Source of the DNA: Lysobacter sp. Root916
GTDB taxonomy: Bacteria > Pseudomonadota > Gammaproteobacteria > Xanthomonadales > Xanthomonadaceae
Assembly: GCF_001429785.1 (NCBI RefSeq)
Contig: NZ_LMJF01000013.1
Location: 190,327-254,326 of the forward strand
Direction: 5' to 3'
Length of the DNA: 64,000 nucleotides
The translations under genes were made by a program, and so were the position numbers. This document shows, piece after piece, positions 50,363 to 59,555 of the stretch; the stretch's first letter is position 1, and each line of letters begins with the position of its first letter. Under the pieces are notes generated by a model. It was not told the DNA's origin, did not search any database, and saw only the letters and a list, made by a program, of their open reading frames with translations.

Positions 50363-51379
50363 CTAACCGCGGCAGCGGACCGATGGCAGTACTTGTTGGG
50401 TGGCCTGAATCACCAGTTCCGCTGGCACCACATAAATGTTGGCTTGTCCGTTCAACAGCCGGCCGCCGGCGTCCGCCTGCGCCGACGTGCGCATGCTCGC
50501 GAAGCGCAGTTCCATGCCGTCGGCGGTCAAGGACGGAGTGAAGTCCATGCCTGGCGCGTTGATCGGCGACGGCAGGCGCACCGCGGCGGACCAACCATCG
50601 CGGGTACGGCAAGTGGCGAACAGGTCCGCATCCGGGGATTCGCCGCGTTGACTCCAGAACACCGCCAGAGCGCCATTCGGCGACAGGGTGAAGTCGCCTT
50701 GGATCGTACCGTTGTTGAACGGCGCGCCCAGCGCCTGCGGCGCAGCGAAGCCGTCACCGTCCATGCGCGCCCGATAGATCGCCAACTTCGCAGGCCCACC
50801 CTTGCGCGAGCTATTGAAGTAGAGCCAGCCATCGTGCAGCTCGGGGCCTAGCTCCTCGCCCTCGCTGGCCAACGCAGCCAGATGCTCCGGTACGCCGAAA
50901 CGCCCATCCTCCCGCACGACGCGCCAGATATCCAGGCTGGTATTCGGTGCCTCACCACTGACAGGGCGGTTGGAGACGAAATAGAGCACCCGGCCATCGG
51001 GCGTCAGCCAGGGATCGGAATCGCGGTAACGCGGATGGGTAAACGGCGCTACCGCCGCATCGCCCCAACCGCTGCCCTCCCGCGCCGCGAACCACACTCG
51101 GCTCTCCTTGAAGTTCGCCTCCGAGCGCGCGAACACCATCAGCGTCTGCGCGGCATCGGTGCTGAGGTTGTAGTCGTTACGCGTACTAGACAGCCACCCG
51201 GCGCCCGCCAGGCGGGCGACATCGGCCTGCGGCGATGGCAAGACCCGCTCCACGACAGGGGCCCCCTGCCCCTGTGTAGGCGCAGCCGGCTCGCTCGCAG
51301 CCATCGAAGGCGGTGCGCGATCCATCGGCGCACAGGCAGACGCCAACAGGCAAACCATCATCAGACCGCTAATTCTCAC
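50363..51379 (-). CDS. PD40 beta-propeller lipoprotein
   Basis: A 338-residue protein. Starting at GTG 51379, 7 bases after GGAG, it has a lipoprotein signal (ISGLMMVCLLASACAPM) with Cys as the lipidation site (LASAC). PD40 blades follow (DSDPWLTPDGRVLYFVSNRPVSG, GDFTLSPNGALAVFWSQRGESPDADL, DFTPSLTADGMELRFASMR). It resembles the propeller protein at 9157 but is lipid-anchored. It probably binds a partner at the outer membrane. Confidence 0.84.
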   Translation of the reverse strand: MRISGLMMVCLLASACAPMDRAPPSMAASEPAAPTQGQGAPVVERVLPSPQADVARLAGAGWLSSTRNDYNLSTDAAQTLMVFARSEANFKESRVWFAAREGSGWGDAAVAPFTHPRYRDSDPWLTPDGRVLYFVSNRPVSGEAPNTSLDIWRVVREDGRFGVPEHLAALASEGEELGPELHDGWLYFNSSRKGGPAKLAIYRARMDGDGFAAPQALGAPFNNGTIQGDFTLSPNGALAVFWSQRGESPDADLFATCRTRDGWSAAVRLPSPINAPGMDFTPSLTADGMELRFASMRTSAQADAGGRLLNGQANIYVVPAELVIQATQQVLPSVRCRG

Positions 51380-51431
51380 TGCACACTCCGCATGGATAGG
51401 GCAACCGGAAACGCCACGAACGACGCCGGGA

Positions 51432-51866
51432 TCACTTGGGCTTGGGGTACCAAAGCGCATTCACGATGATCCAGCGCTCCTCGAACTTTCCCATATGGAA
51501 GTAGTCGACGAACCATGGCGTCTCCAGCCTCACCGACGCTGCGTTGCCGGTTACATCGAGCACGCGGCAACTGCGATCCCAACGTTCCTTCGGCGTCTTC
51601 AGGGCGCCGTTTCGGGTCAGCCCCACCAGCTCTTCCTTCGACATGCGCCGCAGGCCTAGCCGTTCGTACGGGGTATCGCCTATGACCGCGCGCTTGGCGA
51701 GGTCTGGATGCAAAGCGCGGGCGACCCGATCCGGATCGCCCGCGAGCTGACCGTCCGCATAATCGAAGCAAGTCGCCTCGATCGCGGCGCGAGTCGCCGG
51801 ATCGATGTTCGTCGGGCCGGGAACCACCGCGGCAGCGGCCGCAATAACCAAGGAAAATGCCGACAT
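51432..51866 (-). CDS. Exported lumazine-binding-like (NTF2-fold) protein
   Basis: A 144-residue protein with a short signal-like N-terminus (SAFSLVIAAAAAVVPGP). The main domain, IEATCFDYADGQLAGDPDRVARALHPDLAKRAV...DVTGNAASVRLETPWFVDYFHMGKFEERWIIVNALW, matches the putative lumazine-binding NTF2-like family (pattern shown in parts of the protein). ATG 51866 starts at the hydrophobic segment; the upstream extension has no features. It lies in the same orientation as the PD40 lipoprotein, 52 bases upstream, and may share its transcript. Confidence 0.78.
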   Translation of the reverse strand: MSAFSLVIAAAAAVVPGPTNIDPATRAAIEATCFDYADGQLAGDPDRVARALHPDLAKRAVIGDTPYERLGLRRMSKEELVGLTRNGALKTPKERWDRSCRVLDVTGNAASVRLETPWFVDYFHMGKFEERWIIVNALWYPKPK

Positions 51867-52039
51867 AGAATCTCTTTCGCCCAGGGATACCGATCCACCG
51901 ATTAGGCAGGTACGACGAGAGAAAGTCTCCAGCCGACGCGACGAAGCGTTGTGAAGGCACGCCGAAACGTTTGAGCGCCCGACGCGGCTCCCTGGCGCCT
52001 TCAAACTGCGCAGGGACTAGTTCATAGTGGGCGCCGCTC

Positions 52040-53143
52040 ATGAAGAACGCCCCGATGAGTTCCATCGTCTTGCCCGATTCGACCGCGGCGACCTCGAAGC
52101 GCCTGTTCTGGCCCTTGCAGGTCCTGGGATGGATGGGTTACTTCGTCCTCCATTTCACCGCTGCCATGGGCGACGGCAAGCCGTTGCACTACGTGTACGC
52201 CTCGCTATCCGTGACCGCCTGCGGCTTCGCGATCACCAGCCTGCTGCGCCTGGGTTATCGACGATTGTGGGGGCTGCCCGTAGCGAAGATGGCGGCAGCG
52301 GCGATCGGCTTGCTCGTGCTTGCCACACTTGTGCAGATGAAGCTCTACGTCGCGATCGCTTTCAGCTACTGCGGCGACTGTCAACTGCGCAGTGTGTTCG
52401 GCTACCTGTGGTACTTCGCCTCAACGCTCTACCTCCTGTTGTCGTGGAGCGCGCTGTATTTCGGAATCAAGTTCGCGCTGCAGCTGCAACAGCAGAAGGA
52501 AGCCGCATTGCGCGCGCGTAACGCCGCGCACGCGGCGCAGATCAAGATGCTCCGTTACCAGCTCAACCCGCACTTTCTGTTCAATACCCTCAACGCGATC
52601 TCCACCCTCGTGCTGGACGACCAGCGGGATACCGCCTACCGCATGGTCGCGAGCCTATCGTCGTTCCTGCGCCATTCCCTCGACTCCGATCCCGAGCAGC
52701 AGGTGACGCTCACGCAGGAGATTGAGGCGCTAAATCTCTATCTCGGCATCGAACAGGTGCGCTTTGGCGATCGCCTGAACATGACGGTGGATATCGAGCC
52801 CGGCGTACGCGACGCGCTGGTGCCGAGCCTGATCCTGCAGCCGCTGATCGAGAACGCGATCAAGCACGCGGTCACCAAACGCGAAGAGGGCGGGTGCATC
52901 GAGCTCAGTGCACGGCTCGACGGCGACATGCTCGACTTGCATCTTTGCGATAACGGCCCGGGCTTCGTCGAATCCGACTCGGCTACCAACGGCCACGCGC
53001 GCGTCGGCCTGGCCAACACGCGCGAACGGCTGCGCGTGCTGTATGGCGAGCGCCAGCATCTGAGCATTCGCAACCGCGATCCCGAGGGTGTGGACGTGCA
53101 TGTGCGCCTGCCGTTCGTCATCGATCAGAGCGAGCGGCCATGA
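52040..53143 (+). CDS. LytS-type sensor histidine kinase (His_kinase family)
   Basis: A 367-residue kinase with four predicted membrane helices in the first ~150 residues and the His_kinase signature LNPHFLFNTLNAISTLVLDD. The ATPase domain follows (LIENAIKHAV, ICDNGPGF-like LCDNGPGF, HARVGLANTRERL). It lacks a periplasmic sensor domain, so the stimulus is likely membrane-borne. It is translationally coupled (ATGA overlap) to the LytTR regulator. Confidence 0.93.
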   Translation: MKNAPMSSIVLPDSTAATSKRLFWPLQVLGWMGYFVLHFTAAMGDGKPLHYVYASLSVTACGFAITSLLRLGYRRLWGLPVAKMAAAAIGLLVLATLVQMKLYVAIAFSYCGDCQLRSVFGYLWYFASTLYLLLSWSALYFGIKFALQLQQQKEAALRARNAAHAAQIKMLRYQLNPHFLFNTLNAISTLVLDDQRDTAYRMVASLSSFLRHSLDSDPEQQVTLTQEIEALNLYLGIEQVRFGDRLNMTVDIEPGVRDALVPSLILQPLIENAIKHAVTKREEGGCIELSARLDGDMLDLHLCDNGPGFVESDSATNGHARVGLANTRERLRVLYGERQHLSIRNRDPEGVDVHVRLPFVIDQSERP

Positions 53144-53937
53144 AGAGGATCCGCACGCTGATCGTCGACGACGAACCCCTGGCCCGCCGGGGATTGGAAC
53201 TGCGCCTGGGCCGTCACAGCGACATCGAGATCGTCGGCGAAGCCGGCAACGGCCGCCAGGCCTTCTACGCTATCTCCAGTTTGCGCCCGCAGCTGATGTT
53301 TCTCGACGTCCAGATGCCCGGCATCGACGGCTTCGATCTGCTGCGCATGGTGCCCGCCACTCAGATTCCGTTGACGGTGTTCGTCACGGCTTACGATCAC
53401 TACGCCTCTGCCGCGTTCGCCGCGAGCGCGCTGGACTACCTGCTCAAGCCGGTCGACGACGCGCGCCTGGACGAATCGGTCGAGCGGGCGCGCGAGCGCC
53501 TGGCCGCGCGCGATATCGGGGACCACTACGAACGCTTACTCAAGTTCATCGCGACCCTGCCCGGCGCGCAACGCGCGAAGATCGAGGGCTTGCTCGGGGA
53601 TGAAGCCGTTCCCGCTGGCCGCACCTTGACGATCCGGGACGGCGGCCGGCTGTTGCGCATCGAACTCGACTCGATACGCTGGGTCGACGCGGCCGGCGAC
53701 TACATGTGCCTGCATACGGGCGAGCAGACCCACGTACTGCGCGGCACGATGCAAGAACTCGAGCAACGCCTGGACCCGCGGAAATTCGCGCGCATCCATC
53801 GCTCCACCATCGTCAATCTGGCGAGGGTCCAAGAGATGCGCCCACACGTCAACGGCGAGTATTTTCTCAGGCTCGACTCGGGGCATGAGCTGAAGCTGTC
53901 ACGCAGTTATCGGGACAAGATCAAACTGCTCACCTGA
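53140..53937 (+). CDS. LytTR-family response regulator
   Basis: A 265-residue regulator. The receiver domain has VDDEPLARRG, the phospho-acceptor Asp in LMFLDVQMPG and TAYDHYA plus LKPVDDARL. The LytTR DNA-binding domain (about 160-265) is recognisable from IRWVDAAGDYMCLHT, LRGTMQELEQRLDPRKFARIHRSTIVNLARV and LKLSRSYRDKI. LytTR proteins often control extracellular polysaccharide, toxin or bacteriocin genes; the target here is unknown. Confidence 0.94.
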   Translation: MKRIRTLIVDDEPLARRGLELRLGRHSDIEIVGEAGNGRQAFYAISSLRPQLMFLDVQMPGIDGFDLLRMVPATQIPLTVFVTAYDHYASAAFAASALDYLLKPVDDARLDESVERARERLAARDIGDHYERLLKFIATLPGAQRAKIEGLLGDEAVPAGRTLTIRDGGRLLRIELDSIRWVDAAGDYMCLHTGEQTHVLRGTMQELEQRLDPRKFARIHRSTIVNLARVQEMRPHVNGEYFLRLDSGHELKLSRSYRDKIKLLT

Positions 53938-54003
53938 CACGCCGACCCGCTTCGATCGTCGCCCGCCGACAGGCGGCCATGAACGATCCCGTCTGCTGGC
54001 CCC

Positions 54004-54453
54004 TCAAGCCTTGTGACGGCTCGCCTCGTACAGGGCGATGTACGCCTCCACCGAAGTCGATGCCACGATCGCGCCGATCTCGTCCTGCAGCAGGCCGTCC
54101 AGCGATTTGAAGCGCAGACAACTCTTGCCCAGGTCGAGCTTGAGGCCGGCACGCGCATAGGCCTCGCGCAGGCGCTGCTCGCGTTCGGAGTCGGCGTAAA
54201 CGCCATTGAGGTAGAGGGAGTAGGCGTTCTTCTGCGCCGCCAGCGCGACGTAGCACAGCGGCTGTCCGTTGTAGGTCTTGGGATAGCGCGCGAGCGGGAT
54301 GTTCCAGGCGATCATGCCGTAGGCCATTTCCTCGACGTAGCCGGCCGGCAGCTGCGCATTGACCAGATCGCGTACCGCCGCGACCACCGCGCGCCGTTCG
54401 GGCGCGAGGTCGGCCAGGTAAGCCGCGACCGTCTTGGCGGCGCTGCCGGCCAT
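54004..54453 (-). CDS. DUF1801 (YdhG-like) domain protein
   Basis: A 149-residue intact protein. The fold is that of the DUF1801/YdhG family: TVAAYLADLAPERRAVVAAVRDLVN, EEMAYGMIAWNIPLARYP, NGQPLCYVALAAQKNAYSLYLNGVY and GKSCLRFKSLDGLLQDEIGAIVAS. It is cytosolic and of unknown function. A decayed copy of its 3' end is at 49545-49665. Confidence 0.9.
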   Translation of the reverse strand: MAGSAAKTVAAYLADLAPERRAVVAAVRDLVNAQLPAGYVEEMAYGMIAWNIPLARYPKTYNGQPLCYVALAAQKNAYSLYLNGVYADSEREQRLREAYARAGLKLDLGKSCLRFKSLDGLLQDEIGAIVASTSVEAYIALYEASRHKA

Positions 54454-54676
54454 CAGCTCGCACGCCCCGGGCGCGTACGCATGCCCGCGTGCCGCGGACT
54501 TGAAGGCGGCGCCTCACGGAGCGAAACGAGATCCAGGCGCATGACGGCGGCGTTCGGCGACGAGATACGGCGGACGCTACGCCGATCGCGCCACGCCGTC
54601 ATGGCGCGGTGCGGCGAAAGCTGGCGGCAGGCGCGCCCCCCATCTCCGCGCCCGCCGCCATTGAACCCTCGCGGCC

Positions 54677-55546
54677 TCAGTCGCCGATGATGCGCAGGCC
54701 GAAGTAGAGCGAGGCCGATTCCACGTACTGCGCGTTGCCGCTGATGTTCATGCGCACGGTGGTCGGCTTCTTGAAGAACTCCTTGATCTGGGCGTCGCTG
54801 AGCCCGTAGTTATCGGCCAGCGACTTGCGGCTGATGAAGCCGGCGATGCACACCGCCGAATCGCGCGTGCGTTCGGTGAACGCCACGCCCGGCGCCAGGG
54901 GCACCTCGAACATTTCCGACGAGGTCAGGCCGGTCAGCAGCTTGCCGTTGAACGGCAGACCGGTGGTCGGGTCGATCAGGCCCGGCGTGGCCAGGACCGG
55001 ATTTTCGACCGTCAACGTCGGCGAATAGCGGAACCGGGCCACCACCGGGCTCGCGGTCGGATTGGCGTAGCGCACGGTCAGCACCGGCGACAACCAGTAG
55101 CACAGCAAGGACTGGGTGGATTTGCCGGGCAGCGTGATGCGGCCCAGGTCCTCGAACGCGAACGAGGTGAATGCCGGCGCCGGATTGAGCACCTTGCAGC
55201 CCGCCTCCGGGTCGGCGCTGGGGCAAGTGTCGGTGAGCTCGACCGCCATGTCGGCCAAACCCAGCCAACGCAGGTTGCGGCCGAAGGAGTCGCTGTCGCC
55301 GACGTCCTCGTCGGTGACCGCGGCGGCGGCCAGCGAGATCGGCGCGGCGGCCTTGGCGGCGCTGAGCGAGAGCTTGCGCTGACGGCTGCTGGCGGGAATG
55401 TCCGCGCCCTGCTTCACCGGTTCCAATACCACCTGATCGGCCGGGCCCTTGTAGGCCCAGACCGTCGCGGCCGCCACCGCGCTGAGGAGCAGCAGCGCGA
55501 CCGCTGCGCGCTTGCCGGTGACGGAGTTCGTCCTGAACGTTTTCAT
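54677..55546 (-). CDS. Exported protein of unknown function
   Basis: A 289-residue protein with a signal anchor (KRAAVALLLLSAVAAATVWA, about 12-31). The mature part has three or four cysteines (TCPSADPEAGC, LLCYWLSP, AVCIAGF), which suggests disulfides, and a beta-rich body (VLTVRYANPTASPVVARFRYSPTLTVEN). I do not recognise the family. It is probably periplasmic or surface-exposed. The start is set at ATG 55546 by the signal peptide. Confidence 0.7.
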   Translation of the reverse strand: MKTFRTNSVTGKRAAVALLLLSAVAAATVWAYKGPADQVVLEPVKQGADIPASSRQRKLSLSAAKAAAPISLAAAAVTDEDVGDSDSFGRNLRWLGLADMAVELTDTCPSADPEAGCKVLNPAPAFTSFAFEDLGRITLPGKSTQSLLCYWLSPVLTVRYANPTASPVVARFRYSPTLTVENPVLATPGLIDPTTGLPFNGKLLTGLTSSEMFEVPLAPGVAFTERTRDSAVCIAGFISRKSLADNYGLSDAQIKEFFKKPTTVRMNISGNAQYVESASLYFGLRIIGD

Positions 55547-55614
55547 GAAGCCTGCCTGTGTGTGGAGACAGACAGGCAAACGCGATGCGAGGCTGGGCCC
55601 GGCCAGAGCCCGGT

Positions 55615-56499
55615 TCAGGGATGTTCGGATTCGGCGTGCGCGCGCTCGCGACGCAGCAGATACAGGCCGCTGGCGACGATGATCGCCGCGCCTAGCCAGG
55701 TGATCGCATCCGGCAGCACGCCCCACAGACTGAGGTCGAGCAGCACGCCCCAGACCAGGGCGGTGTATTCCAGCGGCGCGATCAGCGAGGCCTCGCCGAG
55801 GCGGAAGGCCTCGGTGATCGCATACTGACCCAGACCGCCGGCGACGCCGACGCCGAGGATCAGCCACAGGTCCGCGCTGCGGATCGCGACCCAATCCGGC
55901 CAGGCCAGCGCGCCGGCGCCGATCGCGAGCATCGCCATCAGCCAGACCATCATCGACTGGGTGCTGTCGGTGCGCGCGAGCAGGCGCACGGTGATCGCGC
56001 TGACCGCGTAGGCCAGGGCCGCGCCCAGCACCGCCAGCGAGGCCAGGCTCAGCATGCCCTCGCCGGTGGGACGCAGCAGCACCAGCACGCCGATCAGACC
56101 GACCGCGATGGCGATCCAGCGGCGCGGACCGACGCGTTCGCCCAGCAGCGGCACCGACATCGCGGTGATCAGCAGCGGCGCGACGAAGAAGACCGAGTAC
56201 GCGGTCGACAAGGGCAGGCTGCGCAGCGCGTACACGAACGCCGCCATCATGCCGATGCCGAGCACGCCGCGCAGCAGATGCAGGGACCAACGCACGCGCA
56301 GCAGCGCCGCCGGGCCCACCGTGGCCAGGGCCCAGGCCAGCACGAACGGCAGCGAAGCCGCGCCGCGCAAGGAGGCGACCTGGAACGGCGGGTAGCGCGC
56401 GCTGAGCAGCTTGAGGCCGGCGTCCATCATCGCGAACAAACCGACCGCGGCCAGCATGCTCAAGGCCGCGCGCGTCTGGCGTTTGCGATCGGCGCTCAT
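55615..56499 (-). CDS. EamA/DMT-superfamily transporter
   Basis: A 294-residue permease with ten predicted helices in two EamA repeats (AALSMLAAVGLFAMMDAGLKLLS in the first; AVLGAALAYAVSAITVRLLART in the second, with the YTALVWGVLLDLSLWG motif near the C-terminus). The family exports amino acids or other small metabolites or acts as RhaT-like. It lies 69 bases after the preceding gene in the same orientation; the upstream extension to 56586 has no signals. Confidence 0.9.
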   Translation of the reverse strand: MSADRKRQTRAALSMLAAVGLFAMMDAGLKLLSARYPPFQVASLRGAASLPFVLAWALATVGPAALLRVRWSLHLLRGVLGIGMMAAFVYALRSLPLSTAYSVFFVAPLLITAMSVPLLGERVGPRRWIAIAVGLIGVLVLLRPTGEGMLSLASLAVLGAALAYAVSAITVRLLARTDSTQSMMVWLMAMLAIGAGALAWPDWVAIRSADLWLILGVGVAGGLGQYAITEAFRLGEASLIAPLEYTALVWGVLLDLSLWGVLPDAITWLGAAIIVASGLYLLRRERAHAESEHP

Positions 56500-56609
56500 G
56501 CGGCCGTGCCGCCGCGCGCGGCGGTGAAAAGGAAATCGCGAGTCATGTCCACAGCTGGGGGAGGCGAAGCCGCATCTTGCCGGCAATCGCGGCCGCCGTC
56601 ATGGGCCGA

Positions 56610-57137
56610 TCAGGCCAGGCGCCGGCAGCGTCGACGCAATCCGAAGGCGTAGCTCAGGTAATAACCCAGCATCATGCCGCCGACCGCGAGCAGGCTGCCC
56701 TGCCGCGACAGCCAGGCGTCGCGCGCGTCCTGCTGTCCCCACAGGTGCAGCGCCTGCACCAGGCCGAAACCCAAACGCGCGGCGACGATCAGGGTCAGGG
56801 CCAGCACCAGCCAACGGTTGGGCGTGTAGTACAAGGCGCCGGGCTCGGACTCGAAGCGGGTCAGGGCCAGCCCGGCCACGCCCAGCAGCAGTCCCAGCGC
56901 CACGCCGGCCGCGGCGTAGACGCTGGCGTCGGCGATCCAGTGGCCGACGATCCAGGCGCTGAAGAAGAACAGCAGCAGCGAGACGAAGGTCGCCCCCAGG
57001 TTCAAGGAGATCGTCCAGCCGATCGCGCGCCGGCGCGATTTGCCGTAGCGATAGCGCTGGATCAGCGCCACCGGCAGCAGCAGGGCGCCGAGCAGGACCA
57101 TGAGCAGGACGAGCAAGGGGATCAGCAACAATTGCAT
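56610..57137 (-). CDS. DUF1453-like membrane protein
   Basis: A 175-residue polytopic membrane protein with about five helices. The characteristic ALYYTPNRWLVLALTLIVAARLGFGLV segment resembles DUF1453 (CcdC-like). It begins MQLLLIPLLVLLMVLLGALLL with a good hydrophobic first helix. Function unknown. Confidence 0.75.
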   Translation of the reverse strand: MQLLLIPLLVLLMVLLGALLLPVALIQRYRYGKSRRRAIGWTISLNLGATFVSLLLFFFSAWIVGHWIADASVYAAAGVALGLLLGVAGLALTRFESEPGALYYTPNRWLVLALTLIVAARLGFGLVQALHLWGQQDARDAWLSRQGSLLAVGGMMLGYYLSYAFGLRRRCRRLA

Positions 57138-57195
57138 GCGGGCCAGCTTAGACGATGAGGCGCGGTCGGGCCGCCAGCCGAAGCGCCGCCGCCCC

Positions 57196-57260
57196 GCTGT
57201 GGGAGCGGCGTGAGCCGCGATCAGGCTTGCATCGACCGACGTGGCTCGACCGCCGCTTCC
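57196..57260. repeat. Dispersed GTGAGCCGCGA repeat (single copy)
   Basis: Contains TGTGGGAGCGGCGTGAGCCG and shares its core with 31480-31566. It lies between the DUF1453-like and alcohol dehydrogenase genes and is non-coding. Confidence 0.5.
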
Positions 57261-57293
57261 ATGGAAAGCGAAACGACCCGGGCGCGTCTGCGA

Positions 57294-58349
57294 TCAGGCT
57301 GTGTTTTCGAGGCTGGCGATGTCGATCACGAAGCGGTAGCGCACATCGCCCTTGATCATGCGCTCGTAAGCCTCGTTGATCTGGGCGATGTCGATCAGCT
57401 CGATATCCGAGGCCACGCCGTGTTCGGCGCAGAAATCCAGCATCTCCTGGGTCTCGGCGATACCGCCGATCATCGAGCCGGCCAGGCGGCGGCGCTTGGT
57501 GATCAGCACGCCGGCCGCGACCGGCGCCGGGGTTTCGGGGATGCCCAGCAGCACCATGGTGCCGTCGACCTTCAGCAGCGACAGGTAGGCGTTGTAGTCG
57601 TGCTCGCCCGACACCGAGTCGATGATGAAGTCGAAGCTGCGCGCCAGGCGCTTGAACACCGCCGGATCGCGGGTGGCGGCGAAATCCTGCGCGCCCAGGG
57701 CCAGCGCGGCTTCGCGCTTGGACTCGGAGGTGCTCAGCACGGTGACCTGCGCGCCCATCGCCGCCGCCAGCTTGACCGCCATGTGGCCCAGGCCGCCCAG
57801 GCCGACCACCGCCACGCGGTCGCCGGCCTTGACGCCGTAGTGCTTGAGCGGCGAATAGGTGGTGATGCCCGCGCACAGCAGCGGCGCGGCACGGTCCAGC
57901 GGGATCGAGGCGGGAATCCGCAACACGTAGTCCTGATCGACCGTGATCCGGGTCGAGTAGCCGCCGTAGGTGGGCGCGCCGCCGACGCGTTCGTGCGAGT
58001 TGTAGGTGCCGGTCATGCCCTGGTCGCAGTACTGCTCCAGGCCGTCACGGCACTGCGGGCACTCGCGGCAGGAATCGACGAAGCAGCCCACGCCGACCGC
58101 ATCGCCGACCTGGAACTTGTCGACCCCGGCACCGACCTGGGCGACCCGGCCGACGATTTCGTGGCCCGGGACCATCGGGAAGATCGACCCGCCCCACTCG
58201 TCGCGTGCCTGGTGGATGTCGGAATGGCAGACGCCGCAATACAGGATGTCGATCAGGACCTCGTTCGGACCGGGCTGGCGGCGTTCGATCGAGTGCGGGG
58301 CCAGCGGCGACTGGGCGCTGGCGGCGGCATAGGCGGCGGTCTTGAGCAT
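57294..58349 (-). CDS. Zinc-dependent NAD(P)-dependent alcohol dehydrogenase (YahK/CAD type)
   Basis: A 351-residue medium-chain dehydrogenase. Catalytic zinc ligands are seen in [16 protein letters not shown] and GHEIVGRV, the structural zinc site in [15 protein letters not shown], and the NAD(P) fold in [18 protein letters not shown]. The YahK-type branch reduces aldehydes, using mostly NADPH. It is a single gene without an obvious partner. Confidence 0.95.
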   Translation of the reverse strand: MLKTAAYAAASAQSPLAPHSIERRQPGPNEVLIDILYCGVCHSDIHQARDEWGGSIFPMVPGHEIVGRVAQVGAGVDKFQVGDAVGVGCFVDSCRECPQCRDGLEQYCDQGMTGTYNSHERVGGAPTYGGYSTRITVDQDYVLRIPASIPLDRAAPLLCAGITTYSPLKHYGVKAGDRVAVVGLGGLGHMAVKLAAAMGAQVTVLSTSESKREAALALGAQDFAATRDPAVFKRLARSFDFIIDSVSGEHDYNAYLSLLKVDGTMVLLGIPETPAPVAAGVLITKRRRLAGSMIGGIAETQEMLDFCAEHGVASDIELIDIAQINEAYERMIKGDVRYRFVIDIASLENTA

Positions 58350-58495
58350 GTACGGGTCCGGGGACTGGGCGAGAGCGCCAGTCTAGCCAAGCCGGCGTTG
58401 CCCCGACGTCAATGCGCGCGCAACGCTACGTGCCGCGGCCGCGCGCCTGCGCTACCCTTTACCTCCCCAGCCGCAGCACCGATCCGGATACCGCC

Positions 58496-58978
58496 ATGCC
58501 TTCCTTCGACGTCGTCTCCGAAGTCGACACCCACGAGCTCACCAATGCCGTCGACCAGGCCAATCGCGAGCTGTCCACGCGTTTCGATTTCAAGGGCGTG
58601 GAGGCTAAGTTCGAGCTCGACGACAAGTTCATCAACCAGTCCGCGCCCAGCGAGTTCCAACTCAAGCAGATGCAGGACATCCTGCGCGCGCGCCTGATCG
58701 CGCGCGGCATCGACGGCCGCTGCCTGGAGTTCGGCGATATCGAAACCAATCTGGCCGGCGCGCGCCAGAAGATCACCGTGCAGCAGGGCATCGAGCAGAA
58801 GCTGGCCAAGAAGATCGTGGCCGCGATCAAGGACGCCAAGCTCAAGGTCGAGGCCCAGATCAACGGCGACAAGCTGCGCGTCAACGGCAAGAAGCGCGAC
58901 GATCTGCAGACCGCGATCGCCTTACTCAAGGCCAGCGAGTTCGAGCGCCCGCTGCAGTTCGAAAACTTCCGCGACTGA
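58496..58978 (+). CDS. yajQ: YajQ family cyclic di-GMP-binding protein
   Basis: A 160-residue protein with two ferredoxin-like subdomains. Hallmarks are PSFDVVSEVDTHELTNAVDQ, STRFDFKG near residue 28, KITVQQGIEQKLAKKIVA and the ending KRDDLQTAIALLKA. In Xanthomonas campestris the homologue binds cyclic di-GMP and controls virulence genes, so this protein is a likely second-messenger effector. ATG 58496 is the family start. The DUF1415 gene follows after 10 bases and is probably co-transcribed. Confidence 0.96.
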   Translation: MPSFDVVSEVDTHELTNAVDQANRELSTRFDFKGVEAKFELDDKFINQSAPSEFQLKQMQDILRARLIARGIDGRCLEFGDIETNLAGARQKITVQQGIEQKLAKKIVAAIKDAKLKVEAQINGDKLRVNGKKRDDLQTAIALLKASEFERPLQFENFRD

Positions 58979-58988
58979 GCCGGCGACC

Positions 58989-59531
58989 ATGGACGCCGAA
59001 GCCGAGCCCATCGTCGCCACCCGCCGCTGGCTGGAACGGGCGGTGATCGGGCTCAATCTGTGCCCGTTCGCCAAGGCAGTGGTGGCCAAGGACCAGGTCC
59101 GTTACGTGCTCAGCGAGGCGACCACACCCGAGGCTTTGCTGGAGGAACTGGCCTACGAGCTGGTCCGGCTGCAGCAGACCGAACCCGATCAGGTCGACAC
59201 CACCCTGCTGATCCATCCGCGGGTGCTCACGGATTTCCTGGATTACAACGATTTCCTCGACACCGCCGACGCCGCGGTCGAGGCGCTGGAACTGCAGGGC
59301 GAGATCCAGGTCGCCAGCTTCCACCCGGATTACCAGTTCGCCGACACCGCCTACGACGAGGTCGGCAACTGCAGCAACCGCTCGCCTTATCCGATGCTGC
59401 ACCTGCTGCGCGAGGCCAGCGTCGAACGCGCGGTGGCGGCGTTCCCGGATCCGGACGTGATCGTGGAGCGCAATCTGGAGACCTTGGAGAAGCTCGGCAT
59501 CGAGGGCTGGCGCAAGTTGCTGACGCCGTAA
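58989..59531 (+). CDS. DUF1415 family protein
   Basis: A 180-residue soluble protein. The family pattern is clear: TRRWLERAVIGLNLCPFAKA at the N-terminus, LLIHPRVLTDFLDYNDFL in the middle, and VASFHPDYQFAD followed by NRSPYPMLHLLREASVERAV. The function of DUF1415 is unknown. It is linked to yajQ by a 10-base gap. Confidence 0.9.
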   Translation: MDAEAEPIVATRRWLERAVIGLNLCPFAKAVVAKDQVRYVLSEATTPEALLEELAYELVRLQQTEPDQVDTTLLIHPRVLTDFLDYNDFLDTADAAVEALELQGEIQVASFHPDYQFADTAYDEVGNCSNRSPYPMLHLLREASVERAVAAFPDPDVIVERNLETLEKLGIEGWRKLLTP

Positions 59532-59555
59532 GGTCCAAATCACTCTTGCCTTCGG

